Shown: positions 1 through 6,632 of the stretch, piece after piece
Position numbering within the stretch: the first letter of the stretch is position 1
How the letters are laid out: each line of letters starts with the position of its first letter
Origin: Candidatus Gottesmanbacteria bacterium
GTDB lineage: Bacteria; Patescibacteriota; Microgenomatia; UBA10105; UBA927
DNA: 13,061 nt
Reading direction: 5' to 3'
NCBI GenBank assembly: GCA_026396845.1
Contig: JAPLWC010000024.1
Span: 1 to 13,061 of the forward strand
Program-made: the position numbers and the translations under genes
Notes under the pieces: model-generated
Seen by the model: the letters and a program-made list of their open reading frames with translations, nothing else
Told to the model about the DNA's origin: nothing
Database searches by the model: none

Positions 1-2
1 TG

Positions 3-353
3 CGGAAGCGCGAAGCAAACCGCGACGCAGTAACACTTATGACGTTACATGCGGCCAAAGGACTGGAATTCCCGATCGTATTTATGATCGGTATGGAAGA
101 AGGGCTCTTCCCGCATTCCCGGAGTCTCATGGATAAAGACGAAATTGAGGAAGAGCGACGGCTTTGTTACGTAGGCATTACGAGAGCAAAGGAAAAATTG
201 TATCTGACATTCGCCAACCGGCGGTTATTTTTCGGCACGAGAACCCAAAATATGATTTCGCGGTTCGTCGCTGATTTGCCGCAGCACGTACTGGAATACA
301 ACGTATCGCTCAATAGCACCCGGGGATTCAACGAAGATGATATGCTTTTATAA
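3..353 (+). CDS. pcrA: UvrD/PcrA-family DNA helicase, C-terminal fragment (5' end outside window)
   Basis: This is the last 116 codons of a superfamily 1A 3'-5' DNA helicase. The reading frame is open to the left edge, so the gene begins outside the window. Visible motifs are motif V (TLHAAKGLEFP), the PcrA/UvrD/Rep signature GMEEGLFPHSRS, and motif VI (EEERRLCYVGITRAKEKL) with its arginine finger. Proteins with these motifs unwind DNA in nucleotide excision and mismatch repair and displace RecA or stalled RNA polymerase. The match to the PcrA/UvrD consensus is strong and indel-free. After motif VI only about 60 residues remain, including the usual SRF-x-LP segment (SRFVADLP). The protein stops at an acidic tail, so the C-terminal Tudor-like domain of Bacillus PcrA, which binds RNA polymerase, appears to be missing. 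The stop overlaps by 6 bases the end of a possible small convergent gene. I cannot tell pcrA from uvrD or rep from this fragment alone. Confidence 0.93.
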   Translation, partial: RKREANRDAVTLMTLHAAKGLEFPIVFMIGMEEGLFPHSRSLMDKDEIEEERRLCYVGITRAKEKLYLTFANRRLFFGTRTQNMISRFVADLPQHVLEYNVSLNSTRGFNEDDMLL

Positions 354-527
354 CACCGTCAGAAGTATTACGGAGAGGGTTCCGAGTACTATTAACACCG
401 CAAGTATCATTTCCACTGTTAAAAAAATTCTTGCTATCCCCTGGACATGACCGAATGCAAAGAAAGACCCAACCAGTCTACTATCAATAGGTAACCATGG
501 GATAGGTTTCTCAACTCTTCGCGCCAT
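348..527 (-). CDS. possible small single-pass membrane protein (59 aa), unrecognised
   Basis: I do not recognise this protein. The chosen start is the ATG at 527; a frame-open extension runs to an ATG at 557. On the minus strand a TATTAT hexamer (540-535) sits 7 bases before the ATG at 527, the same geometry as the other starts here. The predicted 59-residue product has a basic N-terminus (MARRVEK), a middle with Pro, Gly and Phe, and a strongly hydrophobic C-terminal segment (about residues 37-59, including MILAVLIVLG), so it could be a tail-anchored or single-pass peptide. It fills most of the otherwise empty 354-545 gap. Its TAA overlaps the helicase stop region. SecG was considered, but SecG normally has two helices and I do not see its signature. 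It may instead be a chance frame. Conservation in related genomes would settle it. Confidence 0.33.
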   Translation of the reverse strand: MARRVEKPIPWLPIDSRLVGSFFAFGHVQGIARIFLTVEMILAVLIVLGTLSVILLTVL

Positions 528-533
528 TAATTG

Positions 534-539
534 TATAAT
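534..539 (+). promoter_or_regulatory. -10 element TATAAT of the first FemAB gene; predicts a leaderless mRNA
   Basis: A perfect TATAAT lies at 534-539, 6 bases before the ATG at 546. With the usual distance from -10 to transcription start (6-8 bases), the mRNA would begin at or next to the A of the ATG. I see no Shine-Dalgarno sequence. No good -35 hexamer is visible; the 17-base position reads TCAACT. An alternative TTG start at 531 would overlap the hexamer itself and is therefore unlikely. Confidence 0.6.
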
Positions 540-540
540 A
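535..540 (-). promoter_or_regulatory. opposing -10-like TATTAT, candidate for the small minus-strand gene
   Basis: Read on the minus strand, the same bases give TATTAT (540-535), 7 bases before the ATG at 527. This would make a back-to-back promoter in which one AT-rich box serves both directions. It is weaker evidence than the plus-strand site because the downstream gene is itself uncertain. Confidence 0.3.
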
Positions 541-545
541 CCACT

Positions 546-1481
546 ATGACTAACCATCCGCTACAGTCTCCCGCGTGGGGTAAGTTTCGCAAAGCCATGG
601 GTATTGATGTCGTACGACTCAACGACTGGCAGTTGACGTTCCACAAAATCCCATACACCCCATGGACAGTCGGCTACTTCCCAAAAGGCCCCGCGCCCAC
701 AAAAAAAATGATTGACGAACTTCTCGCACTTGGTAAACAAAAAAACGCTATCTTTATTCAACTGGAACCGAATATAATCAATAAATTTCAAATTTCAAAT
801 TTCAAATTTCAAATTTTGAGACCTTCCCATCATCCATTATTCACAAAATACACATTTGTTCTTGATCTTACGAAGTCTGAAGAAGAACTTCTGTCTGCCA
901 TGCATCCGAAAACCCGCTATAACATAAAGGTCGCACAAAAACATAATGTAAAAATCGCGGAAGACAACTCGCCTGCGGCATTCAAAGAATATCTTCGCCT
1001 CACGGAAGAAACCACATCGCGCCAGGGATTCTATGCACATAATAAGAACTACCACAAAACCGTGTGGGAGATCATGCACAAAGAAGATATAGCGCATCTG
1101 TTTACCGCGTCCTACGAAAGTGAAGTGCTCTCTGCCTGGATTGTGTTTGTGTGGGGCGACACGGTCTATTACCCGTACGGGTCCTCGAGCAGAAATCACC
1201 GCGAGGTTATGGCGCCGACGCTACTTCTTTGGGAAATCGCCAAGTGGGCAAAACAAAAGGGCCTGAAACATTTCGACCTATGGGGGGCCATGGGACCTCC
1301 GTCAGCTGACGGACCTGATGTGAATGACCCGTGGTATGGATTTCACCGGTTCAAACAGGGGTTCAATCCCCGATTAGTGGAATTTTCCGGCTCGTTTGAC
1401 CTCGTCGTCAAACCACTTTTATATTCATTCTATACACTCGCTGATACTCTGCGGTGGAAATTTCTGAAACTCACGCATTAA
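546..1481 (+). CDS. FemAB/FemX-like aminoacyltransferase (peptidoglycan bridge peptide formation)
   Basis: The predicted protein has 311 residues, within the normal size range for compact FemAB-like proteins built from two GNAT domains. Members move an amino acid from aminoacyl-tRNA to the lipid II stem peptide in the cytoplasm, building cell-wall cross-bridges. Family landmarks are HPLQSPAWGKF (residues 4-14), YFPKGP (44-49), IFIQLEP (69-75), the FVLDL strand (104-108), MHPKTRYNIKVAQK (119-132, the classic K-x-R-x-N-I segment), and the second-domain run APTLLLWEIAKWAKQKG (223-239) followed by FDLWGA and WYGFHRFKQGF. The ATG at 546 is preferred over an in-frame TTG at 531, which lies in the promoter. 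Residues 80-91 are encoded by a heptamer repeat and form an extra loop between IFIQLEP and the next strand. A damaged paralogue follows directly. The amino acid transferred and the exact acceptor cannot be read from sequence. Confidence 0.88.
   Translation: MTNHPLQSPAWGKFRKAMGIDVVRLNDWQLTFHKIPYTPWTVGYFPKGPAPTKKMIDELLALGKQKNAIFIQLEPNIINKFQISNFKFQILRPSHHPLFTKYTFVLDLTKSEEELLSAMHPKTRYNIKVAQKHNVKIAEDNSPAAFKEYLRLTEETTSRQGFYAHNKNYHKTVWEIMHKEDIAHLFTASYESEVLSAWIVFVWGDTVYYPYGSSSRNHREVMAPTLLLWEIAKWAKQKGLKHFDLWGAMGPPSADGPDVNDPWYGFHRFKQGFNPRLVEFSGSFDLVVKPLLYSFYTLADTLRWKFLKLTH
783..817 (+). repeat. heptamer tandem repeat (AAATTTC) of nearly 5 copies inside the FemAB gene
   Basis: Four perfect copies of AAATTTC run from 783 to 810, followed by AAATTTT at 811-817. 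A 7-base unit is not a multiple of three, so gain or loss of one or two units would shift the frame, whereas three units keep it. In the present phase it encodes K80 to L91 (KFQISNFKFQIL), an insertion in a loop of the first GNAT domain. AAATTT is self-complementary, so the tract can also form small hairpins. Confidence 0.95.
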
Positions 1482-1484
1482 TCA

Positions 1485-2178
1485 ATGGAACTCCCTGCCC
1501 CCGCTTATAAAACTTGCACCAATTCTCAAACAACATCGCATCCGAACAGTCGCTATAGAACCGCATCCGAAAGAAAGCCTCGCGACATATAAACGTTGGT
1601 GTGCGGGTATTACCAAACACTGCAAGGTAGTCCGCTCATCCTACCAACCGACCAAAACACTTTTTATCGACGTAACAGCACAGGAAGACAAAATTTTTCC
1701 CCGGTTTACCGATGCAAAACGGAGAGCCGTACGGAAGGCAATAAAAAATGGCGTCACGGTGGAAGAATCCGGTGATATACAAAATCTCATAAAAATCAAA
1801 AACAAATCCGGCGGACCGTTCGGGTTTATCACCACGTTCGGCATGGACCGCTTCTGGACCATTATGGCGCCGGATCATGCGACGGTACTGCTGGCGTATT
1901 CTGACTCACACAAACTTATCGGCGGGATATTGCTTGTTTTCTGGGAAAAAACCGCCTATTACTGGATTGCAGGTGCAACGAAACACGGGAAAAAACTATT
2001 CGCCCCGACACTTCTCGTTTGGGAAGCGCTCAGGGTTGCCAAACGCCACGGCATGAACCAATTCGATTTTGTCGGTGTTTGGGATGAACGTAAAGCAAAC
2101 GAACACCATGACTGGCTCGGGTTTACGAAGTTTAAAGAAGGCTTCGGAGGGAAACCATTTTACTATCCACTCTATTAA
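1485..2178 (+). pseudogene. second FemAB-like gene, N-terminally truncated and out of frame with its only ATG
   Basis: Clear FemAB coding runs in one frame from about 1498 to the TAA at 2176-2178. It includes LIKLAPILKQHRIRTVAIEP, TLFIDV, RFTDAKRRAVRKAIKNG, APTLLVWEALRVAKRHG, FDFVGV and WLGFTKFKEGFGG, each matching a landmark of the gene before it. The roughly 50 residues before LIKLAP (the Q-x-x-x-W-G-K-F and P-K-G-P region) are missing, because this sequence begins only 4 bases after the neighbour's stop. No ATG, GTG or TTG exists in this frame until a GTG at 1759, which lies about 90 codons into conserved sequence. An ATG at 1485 is one frame off: if the C5 run at 1498-1502 were C4, it would read MELPAPLIKLAPI straight into the conserved frame (230 aa). 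The gene may be a decaying duplicate, start at a non-standard codon (CTG at 1495), slip on C5, or contain a sequencing error. Confidence 0.75.
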
Positions 2179-3179
2179 TTAAATCGCGAAGGTGTCGGCG
2201 TTGGAGTCGGGTTTACTGCCCAACATTGTGGTACTCTCGCACAGGCGCTGCGTTGCTCGATACCGTTTACGATAATTATGGGGCAGCCGCCTGGTGGGAC
2301 AGCGCTGCAAATATATCCCGTAGGACAATCTTTATCGCTCGTACAGCGCTGAACGGGTGTCGGCGGAGGGGTTGGTTTCGGACATTGACAAGATGTTTCA
2401 TTTGAACAATCCGGGTTGCGGCATAAACCGCTTGCCCCGAGTAATTGAGATTGGGAAACACAGATCAGTCCCGTCTGGCAGGTTCTTGCCGGATGAACCG
2501 TATAGTTACAGTCTTGATTACAACCTGACGGTGTCGGCGTAGGAGATGGTGGGCCCACTAATCTTACCCAATCCAATTGAATCGACCTCCCTACTCTCAT
2601 GGGCTTTAATGTCATTTGAATGGAATCAATCGTTACGCCGCCGATATCAGGCAATCTCACACTGTACTCGTACATATTTCCAAACGCCGTTCCGACAATC
2701 ACGGGCAATACTTTTTGTTGAAGTGCTCCCCGTATCATATAGCTCACACCAATAGTAAACGTTTGTGGTTGCGGCGAAGGTATTGTAGAGACGATTGCCC
2801 TCGCGGCTATTGGTTTTGGCATCGGTTGCGGGAGGTTGACGACGGCAAGTCTGAATTTCAGATATTTATTACCGACCGGCATGGCGGCTGCTACGGATTT
2901 ATTAAACAATATAGCATTATAGTTCGTTGTGAAAGCAGTGAGTAGACCATTGGCTACTTTGAGCCCCGTAAGATTCGTTTGAATCCACCCCTCGGTCGTT
3001 GCACCATTAAACTCCCATGATTTATACGTAATATCCTGCATTCCGGCAGCTCTAGAACGAATTTCTCTTGACGTCGTTACCGTTTTATAGGAAATAGCCA
3101 GAAGCATAACACCAAATACAACACCCAGCACAATTTTCAGAATTGCGTGAAAGGGGTCATGGGTCGTTTTATATTTCAT
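2175..3179 (-). CDS. membrane-anchored extracellular protein with Pro-Thr linkers and two Cys-rich modules
   Basis: The predicted product has 334 residues. A short cytoplasmic start (MKYKTTHDPF) is followed by one transmembrane segment (about residues 11-30), so the rest should lie outside the cell. Residues 50-208 look like a beta-rich globular domain ending in a strand reading SIQLDWVRLVG, as in jelly-roll or carbohydrate-binding-like folds; that fold guess is weak. A PSPTPTPS linker (211-218) leads to a module with 8 cysteines (220-266), a PKPTPPPTP linker, a second module with 6 cysteines (279-319, starting CTSDKDCPTGYIC), and a PTPTPTP tail. All 14 cysteines lie in the last 115 residues, in even numbers per module, which suggests disulfide-bonded EGF-like or knottin-like units. 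The ATG at 3179 is preferred over a GTG at 3197, which falls in the promoter. Its TAA (2177-2175) shares bases with the convergent FemAB stop. A surface adhesin or attachment role is inference. Confidence 0.8.
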   Translation of the reverse strand: MKYKTTHDPFHAILKIVLGVVFGVMLLAISYKTVTTSREIRSRAAGMQDITYKSWEFNGATTEGWIQTNLTGLKVANGLLTAFTTNYNAILFNKSVAAAMPVGNKYLKFRLAVVNLPQPMPKPIAARAIVSTIPSPQPQTFTIGVSYMIRGALQQKVLPVIVGTAFGNMYEYSVRLPDIGGVTIDSIQMTLKPMRVGRSIQLDWVRLVGPPSPTPTPSGCNQDCNYTVHPARTCQTGLICVSQSQLLGASGLCRNPDCSNETSCQCPKPTPPPTPVQRCTSDKDCPTGYICSAVPPGGCPIIIVNGIEQRSACARVPQCWAVNPTPTPTPSRFN

Positions 3180-3186
3180 ACCTGGC

Positions 3187-3225
3187 GCTATATTCACTGT
3201 ACCTGAAGGCTTTTTACCCTGTCAA
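3187..3225 (-). promoter_or_regulatory. promoter for the surface protein: TTGACA-18-TACAGT, with a closer TATAGC
   Basis: On the minus strand a perfect -35 TTGACA (3225-3220) is followed after 18 bases by TACAGT (3201-3196), giving a start near 3189 and a leader of about 10 bases before the ATG at 3179. A second -10-like hexamer, TATAGC (3192-3187), lies 7 bases before the ATG and would give a leaderless transcript, but it has no -35 at the right distance. Either reading excludes the GTG at 3197 as the start codon. Confidence 0.55.
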
Positions 3226-3244
3226 GCGGAAAAAAATTACAGCG

Positions 3245-6061
3245 CTAAGTCCACGCCTCACAGATCAAACGGAACTCACAAAAATCACAGTATTTGCCCG
3301 GGGTGGCGCGGAAATCACTTCGGGAAATTTCGTCCGCCTTGCGGGCGATTTCTTCTTTGGCTGCTTTCAGCTGCTCCTTCGTGCGGGTAGCGGATACTTT
3401 CGTTTGATCTTCAAAAAAATAAAATGACACGATCACTTTATCCGATCCTCCCGCCATGGCATAGACGGTTAACTGCAGATCTTTCTTCGGATCCCGCGCC
3501 TTTGGCGCCGTCCCGGTTTTATAATCAATAATTTCCATCGTCCCGTCGCGTCTCGTATCAATCCTGTCAATTTTTCCGCCGAGAGTTAATGTCGGGGTAA
3601 TTTTAAGCTTAAACGGCTCTTCCAAACCGGTCGGTACAACCTTGGGATCATATCCTTTGACATAAAATCCCTCAAGCAATTCCCTGCCGTGTCGCTTCAT
3701 TTTCTCCTCGTATTTTTTATCCCCGTATCCGATGCGCGACCAATGATCATCCAATAGCCGCAGCAAATCCTGTTTCGCGGGATGGGCGCCAGCCCTCACT
3801 AATTCATAAAACGCACGGATAGTTTTGTGCATGGTGTCGCCGAACGACAACGCCGCGGAAGGCGGGACGGGAATGCGAAGAATATACCGGTATCTGTACT
3901 GCAAAGGACATGTCATGAACGTATCGAGCTGTGAATAGGAAAGGTATGAAATTGGTTGACGGATAGGTTTCTTGCCCGCCATAGCTTCAGCGTCGGCGGG
4001 TTTCCAGTCAAGGAAAGAAAGTTGAACGTTTTGTTCTCCAATGGGAACACGTACTACATTACCAACCGCTTCCGCGATAAACGGTGATAATTTTTTCTCG
4101 CGTTTCCCTTCTCCGTAAAACTTCGCGCCAGTGAAAAAGAGGAAATCCCGTGCCCGTGTCATACCGACATAAAACAACCGCCGCTCTTCTTCCTCATGAT
4201 AATCACCGATAGGCAGTATTTCTTTCACCAGCGCATCAGGAATCGGAATTTGTTCTTTTCGCTCCGTCGTCGGAAACCGGGCGTTCACGAGATTCACCAA
4301 AAACACTACGTTAACCTCCAGACCCTTCGCGGAGTGGACGGTCAGAATATTGACGGCATTGTTTTCGCTCCAGTCCATGTCAGCGGCAAGAGGAGATTCG
4401 CCGAGTGTCATGGAAAGGTCTATCCAGTCCACGACGGTAAATACGCCCGCATCTTCATGTTCCGTTTCATAGGTTTTCAGCTTGTTGAAAAACTTTGCAA
4501 TATTTTCCGCAATTTTTTCTTCTTTGGTGCTTTTGTATAACGTCAATTGCTTCAATAGTCCTGTGTCCGCCAAAAAATAATACAGAATCTGCCCGGCTGT
4601 TTCTTTTTTGATAAGCCCCAAGTGCCGATGAATCATCGTAATTAATTTTTTAACCTGTTCCAAGTCCGATTTTTCACATGCTTCAAAAAGTGACATCCCG
4701 TATTTCCTTGAAAAATTCAGCAGTACCGCAACGTCCCTAGCGCTTACTCCCACCCAATCCATCGTCAATACCCGGTACATCGCCACGTTATCTTCAAAGT
4801 TATAGAGCACTTTGAGGTACGCGATCAGATCTTTGACCTCCTGCTGCCGGAAGAGCTGTCCGGGGCCCAAAAACTGATACGGAATGCCCGCCCGCGCAAG
4901 GGCACGCACAAACGGTTCGGCGTGGTTATTTGCCCGGACGAGGATGGCAAAATCGGCGTAGGAATAGTCAGAATTCTCGGAAAGAATCTTTTTTATCCGT
5001 TTTGCTACAAGATCCGCTTCATGCTCGACGCGCTCCGCATACAACACTTCGATCGGTATCCCGTTTTTCCGCCGCATACTTTCAAGTTTCTTATCAATCT
5101 TTTCCGCTACTTCCAGCCTGTCGGGGTTATTGTGCTCTATAAGATCGTGGGACCGGTCAAGAATTTCTTTCGTCGACCGGTAATTTTTCGTCAAAACCAC
5201 AATCTTGGCTTTGGGAAATGTTTTTCGGAATTGGATGATGTTACTTATCGCAGCTCCACGCCAGCGGTAAATCGCCTGATCATCATCTCCCACAACAGTA
5301 ATATTTTTCTTTTTTCCGGCAAGAAGTATTGCAAGTTCATTTTGTGCGAAATTCGTATCCTGAAATTCATCAATGAGAATGTATTTAAACTGCTGCTGAT
5401 ACCGTTTGAGTATTGCCGGCCGCGTCCTAAATAGTCGTAGTGTCCAGCTAATAAGATCCGCATAATCCGCCACACCCTCTTTCACCTTCAACTCCTCATA
5501 TGTCCGGAACGCATTTGCAAGTTCCAAATATTTTTCCTTATCCTCTGTAGGCTTAAATTTAAAGTATTCCTGCGGCGTCACATCCTCGTCTTTGAGTCTC
5601 GAAAAGTGCTGAATCATGCCGCTAATGAATTTTGAGGGGTTCCCCAACGGACGGAAATATTTTAAATCGAATGTAAAAATATTTTTTCGGAAAAATAAAA
5701 TTGTCTCTGCTTCCGTCATCAACTTATAACCCGGGTCTATGCCGATATTGATGGCTTCCCCCCGCAACACCCGATCACAAAACGCGTGGAACGTGGAAAT
5801 CCACATTTGCGTGACACCGTAGGGGAGTGCAATATCGACTCTGGTCTCCATCTCACGGCTTGCTTTTTCCGTAAATGTCAACGCTAAAATTTCCTGAGGC
5901 TTCGCTTTTCCTGAGGTGATTAGATATTTAATCCGTTCGGTGACAACGGTTGTCTTTCCCGTCCCCGCACCGGCAATTATCAGTAGCGGCCCCTCACTAA
6001 ATCTCACCGCCGCTTTCTGTTCGGGATTTAACTGTCTCTCTTCAACGGGAATTTTCGCCAT
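3245..6061 (-). CDS. UvrD-type helicase fused to a C-terminal Fe-S PD-(D/E)XK (RecB/Cas4-like) nuclease
   Basis: The 938-residue predicted protein combines a complete superfamily 1A helicase with a nuclease, an architecture like one AdnB or AddA chain used to resect double-strand breaks for recombination. Helicase motifs in order: LNPEQKAAV (Q motif, 11-19), AGAGTGKT (Walker A, 30-37), TFTEKASREM (Ia), ILIDEFQDTN (Walker B, 228-237), VVGDDDQAIYRWRGA (III, 256-270), TKNYRS (IV), ILTVHSAKGLEV (V, 572-583) and EEERRLFYVGMTRAR (VI, 624-638). Nuclease motifs: SFGDTMHKTIRAFY (H745), GGKIDRID (D832), EIIDYKTG (D846 and K848) and QLTVYA. Cys718, Cys925, Cys928 and Cys934 are placed like the four-Cys Fe-S staple of AddB, AdnB and Cas4. 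All catalytic residues look intact. The ATG at 6061 is chosen because the TTG at 6070 lies inside the -10 element. Whether a partner subunit exists elsewhere cannot be seen here. Confidence 0.93.
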   Translation of the reverse strand: MAKIPVEERQLNPEQKAAVRFSEGPLLIIAGAGTGKTTVVTERIKYLITSGKAKPQEILALTFTEKASREMETRVDIALPYGVTQMWISTFHAFCDRVLRGEAINIGIDPGYKLMTEAETILFFRKNIFTFDLKYFRPLGNPSKFISGMIQHFSRLKDEDVTPQEYFKFKPTEDKEKYLELANAFRTYEELKVKEGVADYADLISWTLRLFRTRPAILKRYQQQFKYILIDEFQDTNFAQNELAILLAGKKKNITVVGDDDQAIYRWRGAAISNIIQFRKTFPKAKIVVLTKNYRSTKEILDRSHDLIEHNNPDRLEVAEKIDKKLESMRRKNGIPIEVLYAERVEHEADLVAKRIKKILSENSDYSYADFAILVRANNHAEPFVRALARAGIPYQFLGPGQLFRQQEVKDLIAYLKVLYNFEDNVAMYRVLTMDWVGVSARDVAVLLNFSRKYGMSLFEACEKSDLEQVKKLITMIHRHLGLIKKETAGQILYYFLADTGLLKQLTLYKSTKEEKIAENIAKFFNKLKTYETEHEDAGVFTVVDWIDLSMTLGESPLAADMDWSENNAVNILTVHSAKGLEVNVVFLVNLVNARFPTTERKEQIPIPDALVKEILPIGDYHEEEERRLFYVGMTRARDFLFFTGAKFYGEGKREKKLSPFIAEAVGNVVRVPIGEQNVQLSFLDWKPADAEAMAGKKPIRQPISYLSYSQLDTFMTCPLQYRYRYILRIPVPPSAALSFGDTMHKTIRAFYELVRAGAHPAKQDLLRLLDDHWSRIGYGDKKYEEKMKRHGRELLEGFYVKGYDPKVVPTGLEEPFKLKITPTLTLGGKIDRIDTRRDGTMEIIDYKTGTAPKARDPKKDLQLTVYAMAGGSDKVIVSFYFFEDQTKVSATRTKEQLKAAKEEIARKADEISRSDFRATPGKYCDFCEFRLICEAWT

Positions 6062-6069
6062 GTGGGGCA

Positions 6070-6075
6070 ATTATA
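6070..6075 (-). promoter_or_regulatory. -10 element TATAAT of the helicase-nuclease gene
   Basis: A perfect TATAAT (6075-6070, minus strand) sits in the 17-base gap between the upstream hydrolase stop and the ATG at 6061, 8 bases before that ATG. The transcript would start at or within a base or two of the start codon. No convincing -35 is visible, and there is no Shine-Dalgarno sequence. It implies the helicase-nuclease can be expressed independently of rmuC and the hydrolase. Confidence 0.55.
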
Positions 6076-6078
6076 TAC

Positions 6079-6624
6079 TTACTCCAAAATCTTTTCGAGA
6101 ACTGCCGGAAACTTATCATACCCGGGCGCACTGGATAAACTAAAATGTTTCTGACCCTTCATAATAATTAATTCTGCTGCTAATTCCTTCTCTAATTTTT
6201 TACCGTGCAAAAGAGGAACAAAAGGGTCATTATCTGAATGGAAAAGAATAATTTTCTTCGCATGACTTCGTATTTTCTGCCAATCAAACGGAATTATGAG
6301 TTCACTCAACGGCTCCCAATCGAGATCAGTAGTAAATCCTGCTACAAGTATAGCTTTATGAACACATACTGAATTTGGTAATTGTTGAAGAATTCCTAAA
6401 ATTTCTACTGCCCCTGAAGAATGACCGATAATAATCGAATTTTTGTCAAACTTCCATCTGGAAAAAATGTAATCGTTATATCGTTGTATATTTGGTTTCT
6501 CTGCATGGGGTAAATCCGGCACCCACACTTTATATCCACGTTTCTCTAATTCTTTTTTCAACCACGGAAACCAATTTTTGGTGGAGTTATCTTCCGTTCC
6601 GTGTAAAATCAAGACGTTCTTCAT
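6079..6624 (-). CDS. RBBP9/YdeN-family alpha/beta serine hydrolase
   Basis: The 181-residue predicted cytoplasmic protein has the size and order of the RBBP9/YdeN family. It opens with a beta strand and oxyanion-region motif (VLILHGTEDNSTKNWFPWL). The nucleophile elbow is GHSSG (67-71, Ser69), the acid is in SDNDPFVP (probably Asp133), and the base is in GQKHFS (His160), giving a full Ser-Asp-His triad. Family members are serine hydrolases with poorly known substrates, so the reaction cannot be named. The ATG overlaps the rmuC stop by one base (TAATG) and has a GAGG four bases upstream, so it is translated from the rmuC transcript by coupling. Its base composition is clearly lower than its neighbours: three 60-base blocks hand-count to 28-35% GC, against 58% in a block of rmuC. 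That suggests it was acquired separately. Confidence 0.85.
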   Translation of the reverse strand: MKNVLILHGTEDNSTKNWFPWLKKELEKRGYKVWVPDLPHAEKPNIQRYNDYIFSRWKFDKNSIIIGHSSGAVEILGILQQLPNSVCVHKAILVAGFTTDLDWEPLSELIIPFDWQKIRSHAKKIILFHSDNDPFVPLLHGKKLEKELAAELIIMKGQKHFSLSSAPGYDKFPAVLEKILE

Positions 6625-6632
6625 TATTCCTC
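6624..6632 (-). promoter_or_regulatory. Shine-Dalgarno and TAATG coupling site for the hydrolase
   Basis: On the minus strand GAGG (6632-6629) precedes the ATG at 6624 by four bases, and the ATG shares its A with the TAA of rmuC. This is the only convincing Shine-Dalgarno sequence I found at a start in the window. It is an internal gene start, where a leaderless mechanism would not work. Confidence 0.7.

Noticed and set aside
364..390. Partial inverted repeat after the PcrA gene (AGTA...CGGA...TCCG...TACT) as a terminator
   Set aside because: The stem is broken into two 4-bp pieces and there is no T-run after it. It may be coincidence, and it overlaps the possible small gene.
531..545. TTG at 531 as the start of the first FemAB protein
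   Set aside because: The TTG and following codons are the TATAAT promoter itself. The family's N-terminal sequence begins naturally at the ATG at 546.
783..817. Heptamer repeat as a CRISPR array or attachment site
   Set aside because: The units are directly adjacent with no spacers and lie inside an open coding frame.
3180..3197. GTG at 3197 as the start of the surface protein
   Set aside because: It overlaps the TACAGT -10 candidate and would precede the predicted transcription start. The ATG at 3179 gives a better short N-terminus before the membrane anchor.
3232..3262. T-run after the helicase-nuclease stop (minus strand) as an intrinsic terminator
   Set aside because: There are seven Ts, but the only self-complementary sequence before them is the 6-base AGCGCT, which cannot form a stable hairpin.
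4196..5434. Long plus-strand frames (for example 4196-4540 and 4922-5434) opposite the helicase-nuclease gene
   Set aside because: They are antisense shadows of a gene with complete family motifs. Their translations show no recognisable domain and they have no promoter-like box before them.
6062..6070. TTG at 6070 as the start of the helicase-nuclease
   Set aside because: It lies inside the -10 element, and the three added residues are not part of the helicase Q motif region.
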